A stretch of DNA of 64,000 bases, from positions 186,001 through 250,000 of the forward strand of contig VZRG01000447.1 in the NCBI GenBank assembly GCA_013397435.1, given 5' to 3'. Origin of the DNA: Erythrocercus mccallii (Eukaryota > Chordata > Aves > Passeriformes > Dicruridae). A model generated the notes under the pieces. That model saw only the letters and a program-made list of their open reading frames with translations. It was not told the origin of the DNA and made no database searches. The translations under genes and the position numbers were made by a program. Below, one piece after another: positions 1 through 11,985 of this stretch. The first letter of the stretch is position 1. The number at the start of each line of letters is the position of its first letter.

Positions 1-2886
1 AAAGATGGACATATGGTTTTAAGGCATAATACTGATGCAGCATTAATTTTAGCGAAATGCAATTAAGTGCAGTAAAGTGCAATACTGTAAATATAATAGA
101 TTTTAAAAAATAGCCGTACTTTTTCTGTTATTAACCAATTCTGCAAGATCCATAACTGAAATCCTTTATGCTCAGACTGGTGCATTGCAGCTCCTTGCCA
201 AAATGACAGTCTGAGTCTTCTAGGAATGGATAAAATTATATGTATGACATATGGGAAAAAGTAGATGCTATGATTTCTAGTCAACTTAATGTGCCATAAT
301 TCTGGAAAGCAAGCTGAAAAGTCTATGACACTTTCCCATGATTTTAAGTAAAAATCAAAACAACAACAAACCCAAACAAATTAAAAAACCCTATAGAAGT
401 GTTCTGTAGAAGAAGACAAGTTCAATATTTGGCCATTTTAATTTTTGCCTGTGATTTGGACATCAAGTACTAAGCAAATGTAACTAAGCAAAGTAACTAC
501 TACAAATCCAGCAAGGATGGAGAGCAGGGAACTCCTTTAAATTATATTACCAAAGTGTCTGAGTTTACTGACCCTCCTCCCCAGTTTTAATTTTTCTGTT
601 ATTCACTTCTAATTAGGTTTGGGGTTTTTTTAAAAAAATTTTCTGGGGAGGAGAGAGGAAGGTACAAATAGTCGTCTTGTCTTCATCTAACAAGATAGTT
701 ATTTGTGGCCTTCGCTACCAAGGTCTGTGTTGATGGAAGGTTATCCTCTGAATAGCACCATTGTTAGGCCTGATTTTTATGTCTTGTTTAGCAATCCATT
801 ACTAGTTTTGGCTTTTGCTGATATTTATCAATTTCAAATATTACTGTAGAACAAAAATTCATGCCTAGGAGAATTTTTAGAGACTTTTTTTTTCTCCTTC
901 AAATTTTGATATTTTCTAGCAAACAAAATTTCTGGAATGTCAAAATTGTGCCATTTCCTTTCTATTCATTATGTGAGAAGTAGTTAATGTCTTGGATTTG
1001 CTGGGACTGATAAAAGTTGCCTGCCTTTTTTAACTCTCTGTGAAAGTCTAGTACCTTTTTAAAGCAAGGCCAAAATATTAAGGTAGCATTAGTTGTTGCT
1101 GAGAAATACAGACCAAATCTCATGCAATTAGCCATTTCTTACTGAAACAAAACACTGAAAGAAAAATGTTATTCATGATGATGTATGGAATTCTGGCTAG
1201 AATGAGAAATATTTTGAGTGGTTCTAGCACTTCTAAAATGCAGATCTGAAAAATAACGAACATTAGCACGAAGATGGTTTAGGCTAATATAAGTAACCTA
1301 TTGTACTGCACACCCACAGCCTCTGAAGGAGAATTAAATAAACGGTGTTGAAGACCAAAGGCATAGAGTTATCGACCGAATGACGACTGCTTCTTATCTG
1401 TACCCCTAATTTAATTGTTAGTCTTTCAAATCCTCTTTTGACAATTTGAGAGAGGCTTACATTATTATTTTGCAGTCCTGCACTGAGCTTTCAGAGAGGA
1501 GTTGTTTTTACCCTCAGATAATTCCAGAGTGAACTTGTTGAAGTTTTAGGGTTGGTATGTGAATTTTCTCAGACATCCAAGTGAGATGCTGAGAAGTGTT
1601 ACTGATCTCAGAGTGTTACAGGATACACATACAGTATGCATCCATCTTGAATGGGAAGGAATAACTTTCTGCCTTTGCTGTTCTACTAGATAGAAACACA
1701 GCAAAAAATGCCTGTAGATTTCTCTCAGAAATTTTTACTTCTTTATGGTATTCAAAACACAGCGGCAACATGAATACAATTCCCTGTTAAGACGAAACAA
1801 GGCTGGTAGTGTAGCATACATCTTTCCAGAATGAAATATTCTTACTTTTTTTCTGAGTGCTTTCAATGGATGTCTCAAGGACACTCTTGCTCTCTACCAC
1901 AGAAGGAAAGAAGGTGGCAAGGTTTATGAACTTAACATGCTTTGAAGGAAGTTCCACAACTCAGCCTGGGGAGAGGGGCAGGATGGGTATCTACCAAGGT
2001 GATTCATGCTGCTCTTGCTTTTCATTTAGCATGAAAGGAAATGAAAAGGTTCACTGTGTGGGGGTTGTTGCCAAAACTGGTTCTGCTTTGCTTTCTTGAA
2101 TGGGCCAATTGCATTAGTGGGGGTGTAAAAGCTTTGCCTTGTTTTGGATGATGCACGCAGGTGACCTCTTCTTCTTGTCTTTACTTCATTGGGAAGAAAT
2201 GAGGCGTCCTACCTGGCCTACCATGTATTGGACTGTACTTTTCTCTAAGTGTAAGTCACTGTGGCTCCATTCACCATGTGGAGTTCCAGCGATCCATACA
2301 AGTTGAAATTTGGACCAAAGCATCTACTGTTAATGTGTGGTCTCTTTTTGTTTGTTTGTTTTGTTTTTGTTTTTTAGTTGTTTTCTTAAGTAGGTTGGAG
2401 GTCGAAGACAACATAGTCATGGTCCTGAGGTGCTTATTAAAAAGTATCATAATTGTTTGAGATTCTCAGGCATGCCAAGCCTCATTTACTGTCCACTATC
2501 ACCCAGCCTGATCTTTGTGTAATCTTTGATTTGAGAAGTGTGAGGTTTCCAAGATCATCAGAACAGCAGCCACTGAGCAAAATTTCCTTGGAGGAGGCCT
2601 TCATTTAGCATATGTGGATTGCTAAAGAATTTTTCTCAGAAGATTTGTCTGGTATTTTAAAAATAACTTGAATGAATGCCAAATGAATAATGACATTTAT
2701 AAGCAAGACTATAAAAAAGGTTTCATGCCTTAAATGGGTCCCTTTATAGTGGAAAGAATAGATTCTGTTGGTTTTTTTTAAACTGTCAAATAAGTTAAAG
2801 TACTTCATTCATTTGTACCAAAATAGCCACTTGACTCCATGGCTCATTTTTATTGACTTGGAAATATGTGAAAGAAATTATACTGA
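1..2886. other. AT-rich noncoding sequence, no gene seen
   Basis: No frame here exceeds about 80 codons and none shows a recognisable domain. The plus strand is T-rich, with an interrupted TTTG-type tract at about 2345-2376. That T bias would fit the 3' untranslated region of a plus-strand gene (see the polyadenylation candidate at 5217), but it is also common in introns. I see no repeat family. Confidence 0.6.
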
Positions 2887-2906
2887 TTTTTTTTTTTTTT
2901 TTTTTT
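2887..2906. repeat. Poly-T run, 20 bases
   Basis: An uninterrupted run of 20 T lies just before a MIR-like remnant. It is a simple homopolymer with no sign of a retroposed gene next to it. Confidence 0.95.
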
Positions 2907-2929
2907 GCTTTGTAGGGTCGTATAGATGT

Positions 2930-3095
2930 AGTGACATTTTGGTTAATAGCATAATACTTAGGACTTATATAATGTTCATTTGCAAAGCACTGTATAAATG
3001 TCTTATTTAATCCTCACCCATTTTGATCTAGGTAAGAATTATTGTCCCCATTTTTGTAGAAATTAAGGCATATAAAGGAAGGGCCAGGTTCCATC
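2930..3095 (+). repeat. MIR-like ancient SINE remnant
   Basis: The order of landmarks matches the MIR/CORE-SINE family: a stretch like 'gcaaagcactgtataaatg', then 'aatcctcaccca', then a 'attattgtccccatttttgtag' type block followed by 'aaattaaggcatata'. In the family these correspond to the region ending in 'cattttacagatgaggaaactgaggca'. The copy is clearly degenerate. Boundaries are approximate. Confidence 0.6.
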
Positions 3096-5190
3096 ACCCA
3101 TTGTCAGCACTGAATATGATTACTTTTGTTTTCGTAATGTAGCAGCATCCCCCAGGTCATAATCTTATATGAGCTTTGTGGTGGTACCTTTTACATAGCT
3201 AGAGCTCCTTGAAATTTAAACTCTATATCTGACTTCAGCAAATGTTTTAAAGGGCATATTGAATGTGTTTTGGAGTGTCAGAATGTGCCTGTGAGTTATT
3301 TCCACAGAACATGAAGTTACTGTCCAGTTCTCCAACCCTGTATGTCAGTGGGAATTTTGTTTATGACTCAGTGGGGCTGAGTTGTGTCAGTGCTAAGACT
3401 AAAACCAAATTTCTAAGTTCCCAACAGCATGCACGAATTGCTAGGAAACTCTGATTTCCACCTTCCCCTACTATGAATTTTTCACACAGACCAAATGTAC
3501 AGATGTCAATTCTTTGCATGCTTTATCTGCTATGTCTTTTAGTCCCATGTTTGCCTATAAAATAATAATAAGACATGATTTTGAATTGACATAACATTGA
3601 CACATTGGGACTGTTGACTCAAATCAAATAGACATGTAGTAGTACAGAAGTCCAGATCCCTAAGGCAAACCCAGGTTATGGATTTTTTTTTGTGACGAAA
3701 AATACGCATGTTTTCTGCTTGTTTAAATGTGCTAGGCAAAATATTTTTTTTAAAACAGATAATTTTAGTTTTTGGAGGCATTATTGTTTTGGAGATGGCA
3801 GGCTTTTTTTCACCTTCAGTTTCAGGAAAACTTTCAAAGTATAGGAAAAATAGATTACATGTCTTTCTTAGAAATGTGTTTATTTTTATAATATCTGATA
3901 TCTAATGATCCAGGTGGTGTCCTTGTAACTGCTAATTTTACACAACTCTATAAAGTGCAGACAGCCAATATAGTTGGAAATTTTTGGTGTTCCTGTTTAA
4001 AAAGAATGGTTGAAGTGCCCCACTTTTCATCTGTAAGCAACCTTCTCACCCCATTATGTTGTTTTCTTTCCCTGATGTGGCAGCATTTTCACGGCAAAAG
4101 TTTTCAAACTTTTTTTTATCCACTAACTGTGGATAACATGGCAACAGCTTCTTCCTTTGAAAATCTCTACTGATTGCAGTTAGATGTGATAGGGCTGGAG
4201 AAGGCCTGGTATTGCTTGGAAACTAAAACAAAAAATAAAAAGAAGTGCAATGTGCTACAGAGTGTGATCTCTCCCTCAGAGATGAACGGAGCCTTCTGCT
4301 TTACACCTTGTGCTTGTAAAATGGCATCTCTATGTCACTTCTTTAAAAGGTACAACATGGGCCCTGTTAATGTAATACCGTGGCTAATTTTATATTGGTT
4401 ATTTTTGCTGGCTGGCTTTTCTAGCTGTGTCAGTGGAAGGCTACAGGCTTTGGTGTTTGAGGCATTCTTCAAAAGGGGTATGATGCCAGATATCCCTCAA
4501 ATTTTTTCTGTTAGACAAATTTGATGCTAAAAGTTGGTTCCTAATTTTAGTAAATTTCATGATTTCCAATAAATAATTGAAACGTAATGTAGTTCACACC
4601 TTATATTAAAAATTGATATATAACTAAAATCAGTTGAAGAATGTAGAAAATATCAGATTTTGAAGCTGAAGATATTTATTGAAAGACAATACTTGCATGA
4701 ATCTGGGCTTATGGTATGTATTAATTACATCAAAGACAGGCAAATATCTCTGGTTTTTTGTAATAATGTATGTGGATGTTTTATTTATTTTTTGTTTGAA
4801 AAGTCTAAATGTGTATTATTTTAATTATGTTGAGTGTAAATTTGACAATGCTTTGCATTTATTTTTATATTTTAAAACCCTGTTGCTTTTGCAGAAGTAT
4901 GAGCAGCCAGTATGATTTGCAGTACCATAGCATTATTTTGGTTTATGTACTCACAGTGTGTCTGATTTACAGACATTTCAGGGATTGCTAAAATGAAACA
5001 AATGAACAAAAAGTCTTCAAACCTAACTCATCTTAAAAGGTTGTACCCCTTTGTTATTGTGGAACAGAAAAAGAAACAAGCAAACAACCTTTTTTTAGGT
5101 CTCAATTATGCCAGCATGCTCCTACATGAATTCACCAGACATGTTGAGTTCCATTTTTGGAGTGTATTATGTTGAATCACATGATATGAA
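3096..5190 (+). other. T-rich noncoding, possible 3' UTR of a transcript
   Basis: No coding frame is convincing; the longest is 116 codons at 4174-4524, without recognisable motifs. The plus strand is rich in T and has several ATTTA motifs near 4780-4865, as AU-rich 3' untranslated regions do. It leads without a recognised repeat into the AATAAA at 5217. The alternative is plain intergenic AT-rich DNA. I infer the transcript only from this layout. Confidence 0.3.
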
Positions 5191-5245
5191 TGTACATCTT
5201 GTAAAAGTGAGATATGAATAAACTTCTAAATATTTGTAGTCACGT
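5191..5245 (+). other. Candidate polyadenylation site
   Basis: A canonical AATAAA hexamer lies at 5217-5222. A TGTACATC motif, close to the Pumilio-protein recognition pattern TGTANATA, lies at 5191-5198. A TG-rich stretch follows about 12-27 bases downstream ('atttgtagtcacgtgtt'), where a GU-rich downstream element is expected. Together these resemble a real mRNA 3' end on the plus strand, but AATAAA alone is frequent by chance in AT-rich DNA. Confidence 0.35.
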
Positions 5246-8200
5246 GTTAACGGATACTCAGAATAACTGCTACCAAAGGGAATATGAATAACAAGGTATT
5301 TCTCCTTGTTAAAACAGAGCTTTTTCTTCTGTATTTAATACTTTTTCAAGCACCTTATTCGCTTTCTCCTTGCAAGGAATCAAAGCTGTGAATCTTATTC
5401 TGTAGTTATTTTATTTCTCTTACAAGTCTCTCATTGGCTCTTATGCAAATTGTACAGAAAAAGTTGTAGCTTAGTGATGGTTAATTAGAAGTTATTTTGT
5501 ACTCATCTAATAATAATATGATCTTTTTTTAAAAAAAAAATTTGTTTGATATCCTAGTTTTTTAAAGGGGTAATAATTTCTCCCTGGTGTCAGGCGGAAT
5601 AAAGGAGCCTTCATAGTGGAGCATCCTAGGGATGGCTCTGATCTGTTGTCTGTTCAAATCAATAGGAAAGGCATTACATCAGTCTTTTATTTTTCAGGTG
5701 ATTAAGGAGTGTTTTCCATGTCCCTGCTTGTTGGTATGTTAGATGTCATTTTCTCCTATAGTTTTATTCCTTCTAGTTGTGATCCAGCATTCTCATCCTG
5801 AAAAGTATATTTAGGTATATTATGCTCTTACTCCCCTGCACCATTTGTTTCATCAACAACAGCAGACCAAACTGTGTTGGTTGGAAATCCAAGATTAGGT
5901 CTGTGAATCAGCTTCTAAACTTCCAAACTAGTCACAAGAGTCAGGTTAGACTTGTCTTGTTTGAAAGTCAGTTTATCTGACACGCAAGTGACATTTAAAC
6001 TTTATCAGCCTTATGATAAAAGGTTGTTTGATACCCTTCCCACAAGTCCTCCCAGAGTCTCGTTATTCTTTCTTGTCTGCATCTGGCTGTGTATGCTGAA
6101 GTCAGAACCTGTACACAGCTTTTCCAACCTTGCATTTTCTGCAAATATTTGTATTTATTGGAGTTCTGACATGGAACATAACTGGTAAGCAGTTAGTGCA
6201 ATATTGCCACGTAATGATTACTGTGTTTCTCTAAGCCAACACCACAAACTGACATCCTGTTTTTCCTGTCAATAACTATGTAAGAGACAGGCTTTCATAA
6301 GAAAATTAATCCTTCCTTTTTGTAGCTCAAAGATACACGGGCCAAGATATATGATTGTCAGTAGTACATACAGTAAGGGTTATCAGAAAAAAATACAAAG
6401 CATAACGTGTGTTGAAAGATTAACTTCACCAGAAGACTGTCAACTAGCCATTTATGAACAAATATGTTTTAATTATTTTATTTTTTGTCTACTCTATTCA
6501 GTTTGCATGTTGAAAAGAGTGCTAAGTTCTTTTGGCAATTTGGTTGTTAGGAGGAGAGTATTTTTCCTCTCTGTTTTCTTTAATTAGCATTTTTTTTTCC
6601 AGTGGCTACTTGTACTGCTTTCTGAAATCATCGACAGTTCTGAGGAAAGTTTCCTCTCTCTTGTCTTTGGGTATATTTTTCTTCATCTTTGCAGGAAAAT
6701 TTATTTTTAATTCCAAAGAATTTATACTTTGACCCTATAGCCACCAGCACTTTTGGCTACAGTCTAGATCTCTCTAAACTTAATTGGATAAAAATAAACA
6801 CAGTAATGAATTCCTCACAAATTGTCAGTAAAATTTCCTTTCTTTCTTGAGTTCTCAGACTCTTATTTTTTTGAACAGAAATATGTGAGAAGAAAATTAC
6901 GAGGAGCTACACAGGAAACAGGGCTGATATCTGCTGGCATGAATACCCTTGAACTCTGGAAATTTTATCAGTATATGTGGTTCAGCCCTATATTGTCTGC
7001 ATATCCAGAAGTCCAGTTAAAGTTAGAGAGAAATCTGTATACCCAAGCTGCAGGAGCAACCACAGAAAGACAGAGCTACATTCAAGGACCACATGTAAAT
7101 TGCTAGAGATTGGATAACAGAACAAAAGGAAATGTATGTAATTTCATTTCCCTGAATCAAATACTCAGACTTCATTACCAATATGATTAAGGGTAATGAT
7201 CCTACTCTTATATTTAATTGCTGGTTTATAATTGCTACCAAGAGGCTATAAAAATACAAGGTCAGAAAATTGAATCCAAAAAAGGGACTTAATGCCTCAC
7301 TCTAAAGTTAGACTTCAGAGGAATTTAAGCACTTAGTTCCAAACCTTAACACAGGACTCTTGGCTACATCTCAAGCTCTACTAAAGCCTAAGGGCTGCAG
7401 GTCCTCTGGTTCCACGTTTAATTTCTCCATGTGCCTCATGTTCTACTTGTGTGTGTGCCTGGCACCTGACAGATCTCTGTGGCTGGGGGGCTTGCTCCCT
7501 TACTAGCCTGATTGAATGACAGAAATTAGGCATCTCTTTCCTTTTGCTTGTCTTCCGATGTCTCTGATTCAGCCAGCCACATCAGAACTTGTCAGTGGAA
7601 GGAAGCAGATACTTTAGGTATATTAGACCTCTGGTGTGTATATTAAGGTGTGCCTTAGAAGACTAGCTCAGGTGTAGGCACTGTCTTTGGAGACATCTCT
7701 CTTTGGGCAGACATGTCCAATTCCATGACAAGTCTCTTCCACACACTTCCTTTGTGTGTCCTTCTCTACACAAAGGACAGTGGTTCCACTACTTTGTTTT
7801 CTTCAGAGGGGAAGATTTCCTTTTACACAATGACTCAGTGACTAAAATATTATCACAGGACTCTACAGTCTGTGTTTTTGTGCCTTTCTTTATCTGAACA
7901 GACGGAGTTATTGAAAAGTTAGAGCTCTTGATCCTGGAGAAATGCTTTGCAGAACAGGGTAGACGTGGGTTACTTGGGCATAAGTGTAGCCCGAGACTGT
8001 AGCTGATGCCACTGATGGCATAGCAGGCAAATGACCTTTCTGCTATGATTTTCAATCTAGCTGGTTTCCCTACTGGGATTTCTGATATTATAGTACACTA
8101 AAGTGCAAACTGCTTTTCTAAGGTGGTTTTTTTTTTTTTTTTTGAAAAGAATTATCTTATTGTTTTCCCTAGATGGGGCTCAATACTGTATTTGAATATT

Positions 8201-8889
8201 TCCTAAATGTATCAGCTTTGCACAGTAGACTTCCTAGATTTCATGAAGTTTCCAATTTTCCTCTCTTTCTGGTTACAAAAGACCTCTTCAGAAAAGGGAT
8301 TTAGATGCACTTATACACAAAAAAAAAATAATTAAAAACAGATCCCTCAAAACTTGACAGAATTTTAATTGCCACATACATAGCCTTAGAGTCTTTAATG
8401 AAGCAATCTCTTATGGTTCCACCTACCATGTACCTTCTTGCTACAGGACTCCTGCTTCAGCTGCTGCATGAGGTAAACTGTGCTCAAGGAATGAATTGGG
8501 ATGTGTAGAGAGGGAAGGCATCTTCTAGGAGTATTCTTCCCTTGCCTGAGATGTCAGTAGGTGTCTGTATGTAGATGATGAAGGAAAATGGCAATAAGCG
8601 TAAGTTTAGATTTATCACCTGCACACTCATTAATGATCATGTGGGACAAGCAGATCTAGCTTGCTTCAGGCTTCCAAGCTGATACACAGAAAGCAGCCAG
8701 ACATTTCCAGAATATCACTGAATGTGTGGCTTTCTGGATGATAAAGTCACAAGACCAGGAGTATGATTTACAGAAATGCTCAGTGTTGATCGTTGTGACT
8801 CTAATTAATATAAGCTGTGAGGGTTTGGGACTTCAGAGGAGGAGCCAGCATTACGTGGCAGTGTAGATTCATGCAATATTCCTCTGGCT
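5246..8889. other. Noncoding sequence, no gene seen
   Basis: Only short frames occur (94 codons or fewer), overlapping on both strands, with no domain. The composition is AT-rich and CpG-poor. A T17 run lies at 8127-8143 and a T7A10 block at about 5525-5541. I recognise no transposon here. Confidence 0.6.
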
Positions 8890-9070
8890 TACTGTCTTAC
8901 ATCAGGCAGATCATTGTGTCTTTCTGCTTCAGTCTATAAAATAGGTTTAATGACACTCTCTTAATGTGTACATAGGAATGACACTCTCCTAGGACACTAC
9001 ATAGGAGGATTATGACCATAAATTCATTAATCCTTATAGTACACTGATATACTAGATTTGGGATCATCAG
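8890..9070 (-). repeat. MIR-like remnant with an internal tandem duplication
   Basis: Read on the plus strand, the block 'ctgcttcagtctataaaata' followed by a 'ggtttaatgacact' segment and a later 'aggattatgacc' resembles the complement of MIR, where 'cctcagtttcctcatctgtaaaatggg' precedes 'gataat' and 'gaggattaaa'. Inside it a unit of about 28 bases starting 'aatgacactctc' and ending 'acatagg' occurs twice in tandem, at 8949-8976 and 8977-9005, with several mismatches. The family call is moderate; the duplication is seen directly. Confidence 0.5.
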
Positions 9071-11166
9071 CACAAAACCCAGGAGACAACAAGTAACTCT
9101 ATATTCAATGCAATGTTCAGAGGATGTGCAGTAAATAAAACATGAGGATAAAGAGAAATATTGGACAACTGCTGTATTCTCTGAACACTGTGTACTGAAT
9201 AAAGCTGGGGTCCTGTGGAAAAAAAATTATATAATTACAGAATGTATCATAATGTGTATACACATGGGAGTAGGATTGGATTGCACAGTAAATGCCAGTA
9301 GTGGCACTTCCTGACTTTTGGCTGTTTAATGAATTAATGATCACATATTTTTTTTCAGCTTTATGAACTTTTCCTTCAGCATTTATACACAGTTATCCCT
9401 TTTCAAATCAAAAATAAAAAGCTGGACAGCATACACTGTAGAACCATTAACAGTGGGACACTGGACTCTCTTCTGAAGTCTAGAGATCACTTGATTCAGA
9501 AAAGAACCTATGCTCATAAGAAGAGAAAGATGGTTATGGTGTCTGAGGCTTACACAGGACTTGGGCAAATGGGAAATCTGACAGGGTGTTGAGCTCCCTG
9601 ACACCAGATGTGTAGAAGATCCCATTTTATGGGGATTTGAGCCCACTGATACCAGGGAAGGTTGAGGGAAAGAGCTTTACAGCCTCTTCTGATTAGACAT
9701 CAGTTAAGAGACAAGTTCCCAGCTCACACAAGCTTCCAGTGCAGGCTGAGTCTCTGCAATATTAATGGATACAAAAGGCTCACAGATAATAATTGTGGCC
9801 AACAAACTGCATTCAACTCAGACAAATTTGTATTTTTACTTGGGAAAATTAGTTTCAGTCCCCTTTTGTTTCCAGCACATCCAGATGTATCCCAGTGTGA
9901 CATCATGCAATGTTCTCCATCATCACTTGTAGGGCTGAATATATATATGTTCAGAATGTAGAAAACTCTAGGCTGCAAGAAGAAGCTAAACTATCTCAAA
10001 GCAAGGGGAACATCTGGGAAATACAGAAGGTAGACCAATATGAAGTGGTTTCATTACATGTGCAAGCTCTAACCTGGCATTAGAGGGTGAAATGAACAAA
10101 TGTTTTATCACTGTTTGACATAGCAATTTGCACTTTGGTGTACTATAATATAAGAATTTAATTTATTTTAGACCACATTTGACAAGGACTATTAACGTGT
10201 ATGGGTATTTGTGGATGAACTGACTTTTCTGTATATCTGAGCCTTAGGACTATTGTTCATGACAAAAAGTTTACAGGAGATGCCAGTCATTATTAATAGA
10301 TTGCTATTGCTCCTCCTTTAAGTACTGTCTTTGCTATAAAAGGAAGGCTGTAGTGTTCATAAAGTATTGAATCATTTCTCAGTGTGCTGGAATTTGGATA
10401 GAGTCTGATTTTTGGGGAACTATTTTATTTTATTAAAATTATTTAGTTTATTTCTGGGATCCTGGTACTTTTACAGCGGTACAGGGCTTTCAATGGCTAG
10501 TGATGGGCAGACACACGGGCAGCATATTTGCTGCTATGAATACATGTCCATGACTTTGGAAGTCCTTCTTGGGGAAGCTGTGGGAGCCAGGGCTTGAACT
10601 AGGATGTTGTGCTCATGGGAGCCCTTCTGCTTATCAGAGAGGCACATGATTCTTGTATCAGTGCCTTGCCACTGTTTGTCCCTTCATCCTTATTGCTAAA
10701 GGTTTGGGTATGGAGCATTTGGAAATGTTGTATTTGAAAGCAAGTCATGTCTGGGCCTTGAATGGTATCTAATGTATCTTCTTTGAGAAGAATCCAGCAT
10801 TTTATTCACAGAAAAGAAGAAGTAAAACATTTTTTTACCATTAATATTTTCCTGAATAAATTATATTCCAGAAGATAGTGTGAGACCTGGAGAAATTTTG
10901 GTGAACAAGAATAATGGAAAATAAGGGAGAAGATACTGTTGAGTTCAAATCACTTATCTCCTTTAAATGTGCAAATACTAGCTCTTTGTCAAAATTATAT
11001 TAATCTCAAGAACTGAGAAAAAGCAGGTTCTCAGGCCTGATACTGTAACTGTCTTTTTCTGGGTCTCATTCACTTTACCTTGGAGCCTATGACTTTTACT
11101 CTTCTTGACAAGTGATAGTTCCCTTCAGATTGTTTTAATAGCTTTAATTTATCTACACTTCTAGTT
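9071..11166. other. Noncoding sequence, no gene seen
   Basis: Frames are up to 99 codons (9662-9961 plus, 9724-9978 minus, mutually overlapping), with no recognisable motif. An AATAAA at 9198-9203 is followed by a GT-rich stretch, but nothing upstream argues for a transcript. No repeat recognised. Confidence 0.6.
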
Positions 11167-11985
11167 CACATAATCATGGAATCATATAATGGTTTGGGCT
11201 GGAAGGGACCTTCAAGATATCTCGTTCCAACCCCCCTGACGTAAGCAACAACACCTTCTACTAGACAAGGTTGCTGTAAGCGTCATTCAACCTGACTTTG
11301 AACACTTCCAGGGATGGGGCTTCCACAGCTTCTCTGGGCAACCTGTTGAAATGACTAATCAATCTCACAGAAAAGACTTTTTTCCTAATATCTGAACTAA
11401 TTCAGTTTAAAACTGTTACATCTTGTCCTACCACTACATGTCCTTGTAAAATGTCTCTCTCCAGTTCTCTTGTTGGCCCTTTTTAGGCACTGAAAGTGCT
11501 ATATGGTCTCTCTGGAACCTTCTTTTCTCCAGACTGAACAACTCCAAGTCTCTCAGCCTGTTATCTTAGAAGAGAAGCTCCAGCTTTCTGATTATTCTTG
11601 AAGGTCTCCTCTGGACTTGCTCCAACAGGTCTACATCCTTTTTATGTTGAGAGCTCCAGAGCTGAGTGCAGCACTCCAGGTAAGGTCTCACGAGAGCAGA
11701 GTGGGAGAATCACCTCCCTTGACTTTTGGGCCACACTGCCTTTGAAGCAGCCAGGCTGTGTTTGGCTGTCTGGGCTTCAAGCTTGCGTTATCTGTTATGT
11801 TGAGCTTCTCACCAGTGAACATCGCCCAAGTCCCTCTCCTCAGGGCTGCTCTCAGTCCATTCTCCAACCATCCCTTATTTGTGGTTGGGGTAGCACCAAC
11901 CCAGGTACAACGCCTTATTCTTTTCCTGGTTCATCAGGTTTGCATGGGCCAACCTTCCTATCAAGGTCTCTCTGGGTGACAGAGT
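11167..11985 (-). mobile_element. CR1 LINE, 5'-truncated copy, minus strand
   Basis: The plus strand starts with the complement of the CR1 3' end: an 'aatcatggaatcatataatgg' type tail, then 'tttgggctggaagggacctt' and 'gttccaacccc'. It goes on through the well-known CR1 landmarks 'gatggggcttccacagcttc', 'tctctgggcaacctgtt', 'cctaatatctgaactaa' and 'ttctccagactgaacaactcc'. The far end (about 11830-11985) is the complement of the C-terminal part of the reverse-transcriptase reading frame ORF2, whose usual start of this block, an 'xQRDLD' motif, can still be made out. The frame is broken, so the element is dead. CR1 inserts by target-primed reverse transcription and ends in short octamer-like repeats instead of poly-A, as here. 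Most copies in birds are truncated like this one; a full element is about 4.5 kb. Confidence 0.95.
11830..11985 (-). pseudogene. Broken ORF2 (reverse transcriptase) C-terminal fragment of CR1
   Basis: This is the coding part left in the CR1 copy. Intact CR1 ORF2 encodes an endonuclease and reverse transcriptase; only the last few dozen codons lie here, without any catalytic motif. Stops and apparent frame changes interrupt it. The open frames seen on the opposite strand (11598-11987 and 11758-11979 plus) are antisense shadows of the element and are not genes. Confidence 0.7.

Noticed and set aside
9198..9203. AATAAA with GT-rich downstream sequence
   Set aside because: No supporting features upstream; AATAAA occurs often by chance in this AT-rich sequence.
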